Assembly (NCBI GenBank): GCA_036395755.1
Contig: DASWCZ010000066.1
Location: forward strand, 1-43,209
DNA from: Gp7-AA6 sp036395755
Lineage (GTDB): Bacteria > Acidobacteriota > Thermoanaerobaculia > UBA5066 > Gp7-AA6
Direction: 5' to 3'
DNA: 43,209 nt
Each line of letters begins with the position of its first letter. Position 1 is the stretch's first letter. Under the pieces are notes generated by a model. That model saw only the letters and a program-made list of their open reading frames with translations. It was not told where the DNA came from and did no database searches. Of this stretch, positions 37,579-43,209 are shown piece after piece. The position numbers and the translations under genes are program-made.

Positions 37579-38157
37579 CTACCCGGACCTCGAGGGATCG
37601 TGAACGCGCCTCCGATTCGACTCGAGCCGTCGGATCGCTTCCTTCAGGCGGCGTTCGCGGGTCTCGGGCTTCTTCGCTTCGGTGATCCAGCGCAGGTAGT
37701 CGCGGCGGTATGTCGGCGCGAGCGCTGCGAAGTTCCTCCGCGCCGCCGGGTGGGCGGCGAGCGCGCGGCGTATAAATGCCGGAGTCGAAGCGCCGGCGGG
37801 CAGCCTCCGACGAGGTTCGGGCACGTCGGTGGGAAGCTTCACGCGACCGGCGTCGGTCATCCGGCCTTCTTCGACCATGCGCCGGAAGCGCTCGCGGTTC
37901 AGCTTCGACCAGTTCCGGGTGTTCGTTCGCGGCGTGAAGCGCTGGACGTAATGGTCGGCGTCCAAACGGTTGACCGTGGTGTCGATCCAGCCGAAGCAGA
38001 GAGCCTCCTCGACCGCTTCCGCGTAGCGCACGCTCGGCCTTCCCGTGTGCTTTTTCGCGTACACGAGCCAGACTTCCGGCTTGGTCGCGTGATACCGCTC
38101 CAGCCACACTCGCCACTCTTCGCGGTCGCGCGCGTGAAATCGATTTCGCCGGCTCAA
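37579..38157 (-). CDS. YdeI/OmpD-associated family protein
   Basis: The protein of about 192 residues matches the YdeI family: FHARDREEWRVWLERYHATKPEVWLVYAKKHTGRPSV, then EAVEEALCFGWIDTTVNRLD and QRFTPRTNTRNWSKLN, ending PTYRRDYLRWITEAKKPETRERRLKEAIRRL. The family is linked with bacteriocin protection and outer-membrane association in enterobacteria, but function here is unknown. No ATG or GTG lies before the domain; TTG 38157 gives LSRRNRFHARD. The reading frame is open further upstream into the next gene's region, which is not used. The start is uncertain. Confidence 0.82.
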   Translation of the reverse strand: MSRRNRFHARDREEWRVWLERYHATKPEVWLVYAKKHTGRPSVRYAEAVEEALCFGWIDTTVNRLDADHYVQRFTPRTNTRNWSKLNRERFRRMVEEGRMTDAGRVKLPTDVPEPRRRLPAGASTPAFIRRALAAHPAARRNFAALAPTYRRDYLRWITEAKKPETRERRLKEAIRRLESNRRRVHDPSRSG

Positions 38158-38244
38158 GAGAGCGCCGCCATCACAGCTCCATTCCGGACTTTCTTGCGCG
38201 TCCGGGCGACTGGTGAAAGAGTCTGCCACGCGTTCGGAGGAAAA

Positions 38245-38952
38245 ATGCGCGCCGTCCGGTCCTGGAAGCGCGGCCTCGCCGCTGCCTCGGTCGCGGTCTT
38301 CGCGGCGTGCGCGACGGCGCCGTCCGGCCGTCCAAAAGAGCGCGGTCCGTTCCTCGCCGCCGATCTCGTCGAGATCGTGAAGCTCGATCCCACGATCCAC
38401 CTGGACGTCCGCTACGCGACCTCGAACAACTTCACGGGCCGTCCCGTCTACGGGCAGGCGCGGGCTTTCCTCCAGCGTCCGGCGGCCGACGCGCTCGTCC
38501 GCGTCAACCGCTCACTTCGCGAAAAGGGATACGGGCTGCTGGTCTTCGACGGCTACCGGCCCTGGTCGGTCACGAAGCTGTTCTGGGAGATCACCGCGCC
38601 GGACAAGAGGGAAAAAGGGTTCGTCGCCGATCCGGCGAAGGGCTCGAAGCACAACCGCGGCGCGGCTGTGGACCTCTCGATGTACGACCTCTCGACCGGC
38701 CGGGAAGTCGCCATGCCGAGCACGTACGACGAGTTCTCGGACCGCGCGAGTCCGGACTACAAAGGCGGGACGGACGACGAGCGCGCACGGCGGGATCTCC
38801 TGCGTGCGGAAATGGAGAAAGAGGGCTTCACCGTGGATCCCGGCGAATGGTGGCATTTCAACTATCGGGGCTGGGAGCACTACCCGATCCTGGACATCCC
38901 GTTCGAGAAGATCCGGGGACAGACCACGGTTTCCAGAAACTCCGCCGCGTGA
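38245..38952 (+). CDS. VanX-type D-alanyl-D-alanine dipeptidase, lipoprotein
   Basis: The 235-residue protein starts at ATG 38245 with GGAGG nearby, has a lipoprotein signal ending FAACA, and carries the zinc motifs SKHNRGAAVDLSM (SxHxxGxAxD) and EWWHFNY (ExxH), with FDGYRPWS typical of the M15D family. The enzyme cleaves D-Ala-D-Ala and related dipeptides at an exported site; in such settings a role in peptidoglycan recycling is likelier than glycopeptide resistance, since no vanH/vanA genes are present. Seven bases separate it from the GH172 gene, so coexpression is probable. Confidence 0.94.
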   Translation: MRAVRSWKRGLAAASVAVFAACATAPSGRPKERGPFLAADLVEIVKLDPTIHLDVRYATSNNFTGRPVYGQARAFLQRPAADALVRVNRSLREKGYGLLVFDGYRPWSVTKLFWEITAPDKREKGFVADPAKGSKHNRGAAVDLSMYDLSTGREVAMPSTYDEFSDRASPDYKGGTDDERARRDLLRAEMEKEGFTVDPGEWWHFNYRGWEHYPILDIPFEKIRGQTTVSRNSAA

Positions 38953-38957
38953 TCGGC

Positions 38958-41036
38958 ATGATGGTGAAAACCGTGGTCTGTCCCCTCTTCGCGTTCGCCT
39001 TCGTTGCCACGGCCGCGGCGCAGCAGCCCGTGGACCTCTCGCGCCTGCCGGAACCCAAGAACTTCACGGCTCTGCGGTCTTCCTCCAACAACCCGGATCC
39101 GGACTCCAACGACGACAGCAAGCGCCCGATCCCGGGCGAAACGATCACGCTCGCGGATCTGACCGGCCCGGGAGTCGTGACGCACATCTGGCTGACGGTC
39201 GCGGACAACGAGTACGGCTGGCCGCGGCTACTGCGCCTGCGGATCTACTACGACGGCAACCGGGTTGCTTCGGTGGACGCTCCGGTGGGCGACTTCTTCG
39301 CGGTCGGGCACGGCTTCGAGCGGCCGGTCGACTCGCTCGTCATTCGCGACAGCTCGGAAGGCCGGTCGCGCAACAGCTACTGGCCGATGCCGTTCCGCCG
39401 TTCCTGCCGGATCACCGTGACCAACGAGGGGCGCCGCCGGACGTCGAACCTGTACTACCACGTGGACTGGAAGAAGGTCGCGTCGCTTCCGCCGGACACC
39501 GCGTACTTCCACGCGCGGTACCGGCAGACGCTTCCCGCGTCGGGCGGCGCTCCGTACGAGGTCCTCTCGGTGCGCGGTCGGGGGCACTACGTCGGAACGG
39601 TCCTCTCGGTCGTGCAGGCGGAAGCGGGCTGGTTCGGAGAGGGCGACGACTTCTTTTTCGTCGACGGCGAGCAGAAGCCGTCGATCGAAGGCACCGGCAC
39701 CGAGGATTACTTCAACGACGCCTGGGGCCTGCGCGTGGACAGCGGCCCCTACGCGGGCGCCTCGGTCGCGGAAGGCACGGGGCTCGGCTCGCGCATGACC
39801 GCGTTCCGCTGGCACTTGACGGATCCGATCCCGTTTCGCCGGTCGCTCCGGTTCGTCTTCGAGCACAAGGGCTGGACGTTCAACGCGGATGGCTCCGTCA
39901 AATCCGCGTCGGGAGAGCGGACGGACCTGATGTCGTCCGTCGCGTACTGGTACCAGGTCGGAATAGCGACCGACCAGCCGGAGCCGCCCTACGGAGCGGC
40001 GCGACTGCCGCAAGGCAATGCGCGGCAGATCGAGGTCGAGGAGACCGCGCTCAAGGATCCCAGGGCGAAGGCGGAGAAGGGAAAGGTGTCCGTCTCGAAG
40101 GACCTCTTCTGGTCGAAAGACGTTCTCTTCCTGCAGTCGGAGGGAAGCGGAGCGCGGCTCGACGTCCCGTTCGACGTCGAGGAGGACGGCGAGTACGAGC
40201 TCGTCGCCGAGGTCGCCCAGAGCTACGACTACGGGACCTATTCGACGCTCCTCGACGGAAAGCCAGTCCAGTCGGCCGAGCTCGAGCACGAGCCCGGCGC
40301 CGACGTCCTGCCGACCGGACAGCTCGACGGATACAAGGCGGAGACCTACGTCGGGCTGGCTCTCCTGCTCGGCTGGCCGCATCTCGCCAAAGGGCGTCAC
40401 GTCGTATCGTTCGTCTGCACCGGGAAGGCGGAGGCCTCGCGCGGCTACAACCTCGGCGTGGACGACCTGATCCTCACTCGCGTGGGCGGGGACGCCTGGA
40501 AAGCGGCCATCGCCCGGCAGCGTCCCGCGGACGTGATCCGGGCTTCGACGGATCCGGTGAAGTGGAAACACGCTCTCGAAAGTTCCGATCCCCTCGTTCG
40601 CGAAGCTGGCGCGGCGCAGATCGGGTCGACTCGCGATCGTGCGGTGTCCGCCGTGCCGGAGCTCGCGAAGGCGCTCTCGGATGACGACCCGGTCGTTCGC
40701 GGTCTGGCGGCGCTCGCCCTGCGCGCGGCCGGCACCGCGGCTCTGCCGGCGCTCGATCCGTTGATCGCGCGGTTGAAAGATCCGGATCCGAACGTGCGCC
40801 TCATGTCGGCGAACGCGATCGGAGCTCTGGGGGCGAAGGCGGCGCGCGCGGTGCCGGCGCTCACGGAGGCGTGCCGCGCTTCCGACGAGCACGTGCACGT
40901 CCTGCGGAGCGCGGCGTCGGCGCTGGGTGAGATTGGACCCGCCGCGGCTCCGGCGATTCCCGCTCTCGAAGAGCTCAGGAGGCTGCCGCGGGCTCGCTGG
41001 GCGGCGGAGGAAGCGATTCGGAAGATCCGGAGCTGA
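38958..41036 (+). CDS. exported GH172 (DUF2961) glycoside hydrolase with HEAT repeats
   Basis: The 692-residue protein has a signal peptide (MMVKTVVCPLFAFAFVATAAAQ), a DUF2961/GH172 domain at about 30-370, with VVTHIWLTVADNEYGWPRLLRLRIYYDG and the conserved IEGTGTEDYFNDAWG, and a jelly-roll-like module at about 370-515. HEAT repeats at about 540-690 follow (VRGLAALALRAAGTAALPALDPLI, VRLMSANAIGALGAKA). GH172 enzymes act on difructose or arabinofuranosyl linkages. The fusion with HEAT repeats is unusual. The 3' end overlaps plsC on the other strand by 62 bases. Confidence 0.9.
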   Translation: MMVKTVVCPLFAFAFVATAAAQQPVDLSRLPEPKNFTALRSSSNNPDPDSNDDSKRPIPGETITLADLTGPGVVTHIWLTVADNEYGWPRLLRLRIYYDGNRVASVDAPVGDFFAVGHGFERPVDSLVIRDSSEGRSRNSYWPMPFRRSCRITVTNEGRRRTSNLYYHVDWKKVASLPPDTAYFHARYRQTLPASGGAPYEVLSVRGRGHYVGTVLSVVQAEAGWFGEGDDFFFVDGEQKPSIEGTGTEDYFNDAWGLRVDSGPYAGASVAEGTGLGSRMTAFRWHLTDPIPFRRSLRFVFEHKGWTFNADGSVKSASGERTDLMSSVAYWYQVGIATDQPEPPYGAARLPQGNARQIEVEETALKDPRAKAEKGKVSVSKDLFWSKDVLFLQSEGSGARLDVPFDVEEDGEYELVAEVAQSYDYGTYSTLLDGKPVQSAELEHEPGADVLPTGQLDGYKAETYVGLALLLGWPHLAKGRHVVSFVCTGKAEASRGYNLGVDDLILTRVGGDAWKAAIARQRPADVIRASTDPVKWKHALESSDPLVREAGAAQIGSTRDRAVSAVPELAKALSDDDPVVRGLAALALRAAGTAALPALDPLIARLKDPDPNVRLMSANAIGALGAKAARAVPALTEACRASDEHVHVLRSAASALGEIGPAAAPAIPALEELRRLPRARWAAEEAIRKIRS

Positions 41037-41757
41037 TCGCCCCCGCGATTTCCCCACGGACTCGCTCCGCCAGCTGCGGCGCGTCCTCCACCATCAATCC
41101 CCGGGTCGACACGGGCGCGAGCACCGTGACCGTTGCCTTCGTCTCGCGGAACGCGATCGAGCCTTTCGGGAGCGACTCGGCGGTGCCCGAAACCGCGAGC
41201 GGAACGACGTCCACGCCGGCCTCGATGGCGAGCCGGAACGCGCCCTCTCGAAACTCTCCCACGGTGCCGTCGGGGCTGCGCGTGCCCTGAGGGAAGACGA
41301 GGATCGAGAGCTTGCGGCGGAGCCTCTCGCGAAGCTCCTCCATCGCGCGCCGGGCGCTCTCCTTGTTGCCGCGCTCGACCTCGACGTCTCCGGCGACGCG
41401 CATCTGCCAGCCGAGCAGCGGGATGTCGAAGATCGACTTCTTCGACAGCCACTTCATCTCCCACGGCAGCATGGCGACGAGGAACGCGTCCGCGTTCGAG
41501 GCGTGGTTCGCGACGAAGACGTACGGCCGGCGCGGGTCGGGGTGGACTTCATCGACGACGCGGAAGTCCCAGAACGGGTTCAGCCGCGCCGCGACGACTG
41601 CGATCGAGTGGAAGAGCCTCCCGACCTTGTAGCGGTCGGGATCCGAGCGGAAGGTCGCCAGCCGGTACAGGCCGACGAGCGGCGTCCAGAGGATGACCAG
41701 GAGAACGCAGCTCGCCCAGAAGAGCATCGAGACGGGCGCGGCGAGCCATCGGGGCAT
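40975..41757 (-). CDS. plsC: 1-acyl-sn-glycerol-3-phosphate acyltransferase
   Basis: The 260-residue membrane enzyme makes phosphatidic acid from lysophosphatidic acid and an acyl donor. It has an N-terminal membrane helix (MLFWASCVLLVILWTPLVGLY) and the acyltransferase motifs: FVANHASNADAFLV with the HxxxxD catalytic pair, FPQGTRSPDGTV for glycerol-phosphate binding, and VVPLAVSG. The C-terminal tail is low in complexity (SGSSESLPPPPSEPAAAS) and lies over the 3' end of the convergent GH172 gene. ATG 41757 is the start. Confidence 0.94.
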   Translation of the reverse strand: MPRWLAAPVSMLFWASCVLLVILWTPLVGLYRLATFRSDPDRYKVGRLFHSIAVVAARLNPFWDFRVVDEVHPDPRRPYVFVANHASNADAFLVAMLPWEMKWLSKKSIFDIPLLGWQMRVAGDVEVERGNKESARRAMEELRERLRRKLSILVFPQGTRSPDGTVGEFREGAFRLAIEAGVDVVPLAVSGTAESLPKGSIAFRETKATVTVLAPVSTRGLMVEDAPQLAERVRGEIAGAISSGSSESLPPPPSEPAAAS

Positions 41758-41784
41758 CGCAGGGAGTCTACGGTCTCGACCCCC

Positions 41785-41952
41785 TCACGGCTGGTGGTCC
41801 GGTTCGGTCTCGGGCTCGAGCTCCGCCTCCGGCTGTTTCTCGGGCGACTCGCGCGACGTGCCGCGCTCGTGCGGCTGTCCCTTGGTGCCCGGATGACGCT
41901 CCACGCGCTCGCCCTGTTCGGCGGTCGCGGGGCGTCGTCTTTCGTCGGTCAT
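41785..41952 (-). CDS. small, highly charged protein (55 residues)
   Basis: The frame from ATG 41952 to TGA 41785 encodes MTDERRRPATAEQGERVERH followed by an acidic Glu/Pro-rich end. It is extremely hydrophilic with no hydrophobic core, so it is probably disordered if expressed. It sits 27 bases upstream of plsC on the same strand and is divergent from metH. No family is recognised and the ribosome-binding site is weak, so it may be a chance frame, though it fills an otherwise empty 242-base gap. Confidence 0.4.
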   Translation of the reverse strand: MTDERRRPATAEQGERVERHPGTKGQPHERGTSRESPEKQPEAELEPETEPDHQP

Positions 41953-41999
41953 GCCGCCGGAACTCGCAAAGCCCGCGCCAATCGCGCTATAACTCTTCG

Positions 42000-43209
42000 A
42001 TGGCGACGGTCGAAGTTCCCAGACAGACAGGCACTTTGGCGAGCGAGCGGACCGAGGAGCTCTTGACCGTCCTCGCCGAGCGCGTCCTCGTCATGGACGG
42101 AGCGACCGGGACCGGCTTCCAGGCCCGCAACCTGACCGCCGCGGATTTCGGCGGACCCGAGTACGAGGGATGCAACGAGAACCTCGTTCTCACGAGGCCC
42201 GACGTGGTGCGCGACCTCCACGCCTCCTTCTTCGAGGCAGGCGCCGACATGGTCGAGACGGACACGTTCGGCGGAACGCCGCTCGTCCTCGCCGAGTACG
42301 GTCTCGCGGAGAAGGCTCTCGAGATCAACCGCGAGGCGGCGCGGATCGCGCGGGAAGTCGCGGAACGCTTCCGGGAGCGGGGCCGTCCGCGTTTCGTCGC
42401 CGGCTCGATGGGGCCGACGACCAAGTCGATCACGGTGACGGGCGGCGTCACCTTCGCCGAAATGATCCGTCACTACCGCGTGCAGGCCACGGGACTGCTC
42501 GAGGGGGGCGCGGACGTCCTCGTGCTCGAGACGACCCAGGACACGCGCAACTTGAAAGCCGGCCTGATCGGCGTCGAGCAGGCGTTCGCTGACGTCGCCT
42601 GGCGGGTCCCGGTGATGGTTTCCGCGACGATCGAAGCGATGGGGACGATGCTCGCCGGGCAATCGATCGAAGCCTTCTACGCCTCGGTGATGCACGCGCC
42701 GCTCCTGTCGGTCGGCCTGAACTGCGGCACCGGACCCGAGTTCATGACGAGCCACCTTCGCAGCCTCTCCGCGCTCGCGCGCACGCGCGTGTCCTGCTAC
42801 CCGAACGCCGGCCTTCCTGACGAGGACGGGCGCTACTCCGAGACCCCGGAGAAGCTCGCCCTCGCGATGTCGCGCTTCCTCGATCAGGGGCTCGTCGACA
42901 TCGTGGGAGGCTGTTGCGGCACGACGCCCGAGCACATCCGGGCGCTCGCGGCGGCGGCGGCGGGGCGAACGCCGCGACGGATCCCGGAGGACCGCCGGAC
43001 GCTCGTCTCCGGAATCGAGATGCTCGAGATCACCGAAGACAATCGTCCCGTGCTCGTCGGCGAGCGGACGAACGTGCTCGGCAGCCGCAAGTTCAAGCGT
43101 CTCGTCGCGGCCGGCGAGTTCGAAGCGGCGGCGGAGATCGCGCGCGCGCAGGTCAGGAACGGCGCGCAGGTGGTCGACGTCTGCCTCCAGGACCCGGACC
43201 GCGACGAGG
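42000..43209 (+). CDS. metH: cobalamin-dependent methionine synthase (N-terminal part, open at window end)
   Basis: The frame from ATG 42000 runs off the window with 403 codons and no stop. It contains the homocysteine-binding domain: VLVMDGATGTGFQARNLTAADF, EGCNENLVLTRPDVVR, FVAGSMGPTTKS, then the zinc ligands in VGLNCGTGPEF and VGGCCGTTPEHI. A linker follows, and the pterin-binding domain opens with LVGERTNVLGSRKFKRLV and ends at the window edge with VDVCLQDPDRDE. It transfers the methyl group of methyltetrahydrofolate to homocysteine via cobalamin. Only 47 bases separate it from the small charged gene, so no riboswitch fits upstream. Confidence 0.95.
   Translation, partial: MATVEVPRQTGTLASERTEELLTVLAERVLVMDGATGTGFQARNLTAADFGGPEYEGCNENLVLTRPDVVRDLHASFFEAGADMVETDTFGGTPLVLAEYGLAEKALEINREAARIAREVAERFRERGRPRFVAGSMGPTTKSITVTGGVTFAEMIRHYRVQATGLLEGGADVLVLETTQDTRNLKAGLIGVEQAFADVAWRVPVMVSATIEAMGTMLAGQSIEAFYASVMHAPLLSVGLNCGTGPEFMTSHLRSLSALARTRVSCYPNAGLPDEDGRYSETPEKLALAMSRFLDQGLVDIVGGCCGTTPEHIRALAAAAAGRTPRRIPEDRRTLVSGIEMLEITEDNRPVLVGERTNVLGSRKFKRLVAAGEFEAAAEIARAQVRNGAQVVDVCLQDPDRDE

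Noticed and set aside
41953..41999. Cobalamin or SAM riboswitch before metH
   Set aside because: Only 47 bases are available and no characteristic hairpins are visible; a riboswitch would need well over 100 bases.

Overview
This window is GC-rich bacterial chromosome with densely packed genes, many GTG starts and frequent 4-bp ATGA/GTGA overlaps. It carries many secreted peptidases and lipoproteins, two ECF sigma factors, YCII/DGPF proteins, DoxX proteins and a photosynthetic-reaction-centre-type cytochrome c. That mix points to a soil or sediment Acidobacteriota (perhaps Thermoanaerobaculia-like) or a related uncultured lineage. This is an inference from gene content; the window has no rRNA, tRNA, phage, integrase, transposase or CRISPR array.

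Layout. (1) 1-193 is the C-terminus of a DDAH-like amidinohydrolase. (2) 322-9441, all on the minus strand, is a stress and detoxification region around an ECF42-type sigma factor with a C-terminal TPR domain. It holds three YCII/DGPF proteins, a DUF899 protein, a 5'-3' exonuclease, a VOC protein, a DUF1428 protein, a DoxX protein, a MATE pump, a DMT transporter and a B3/B4 protein. Three near-identical promoters (TGTCGA-N17-CG[A/T]C) precede the YCII pair, the DUF899-sigma pair and the third YCII gene, so the sigma factor probably controls itself and its DGPF partners. (3) 9559-15321 holds an S9 peptidase and a second ECF sigma/anti-sigma pair. The pair is divergent from a DoxX gene, and the two facing promoters share GGGA[A/C]TA-N17-GTC. 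(4) 15374-25686 holds a membrane-fused molybdopterin oxidoreductase, a DUF2911 protein, a ferredoxin-GNAT-threonine dehydratase run, M61 and DUF885 peptidases and a quinone oxidoreductase. (5) 25687-28890 is a minus-strand operon: alpha/beta hydrolase, a GAPDH homologue lacking its catalytic Cys, a normal GAPDH, then a rhodanese. (6) 28921-29295 is a likely exported thioredoxin-like selenoprotein, read through an in-frame TGA at a UxxC motif with a hairpin just downstream. (7) 29299-36606 holds an AsmA-like protein, an ABC exporter with a secreted partner, a long GreA-fusion protein and a DinB-like protein. (8) 36646-43209 holds a cytochrome gene broken by an in-frame TGA, a VOC protein, a YdeI-like protein, a VanX-type dipeptidase, a GH172-HEAT fusion, PlsC and the first 403 codons of MetH.

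No gene-free stretch exceeds 300 bases. Four interspersed repeat loci (6211, 8124, 20562, 23284) sit at gene 3' ends, and three of them supply the stop codon of the neighbouring gene. The most interesting signals are the selenoprotein, the ECF42 regulon promoters, the catalytically altered GAPDH and the matched divergent sigma/DoxX promoters.
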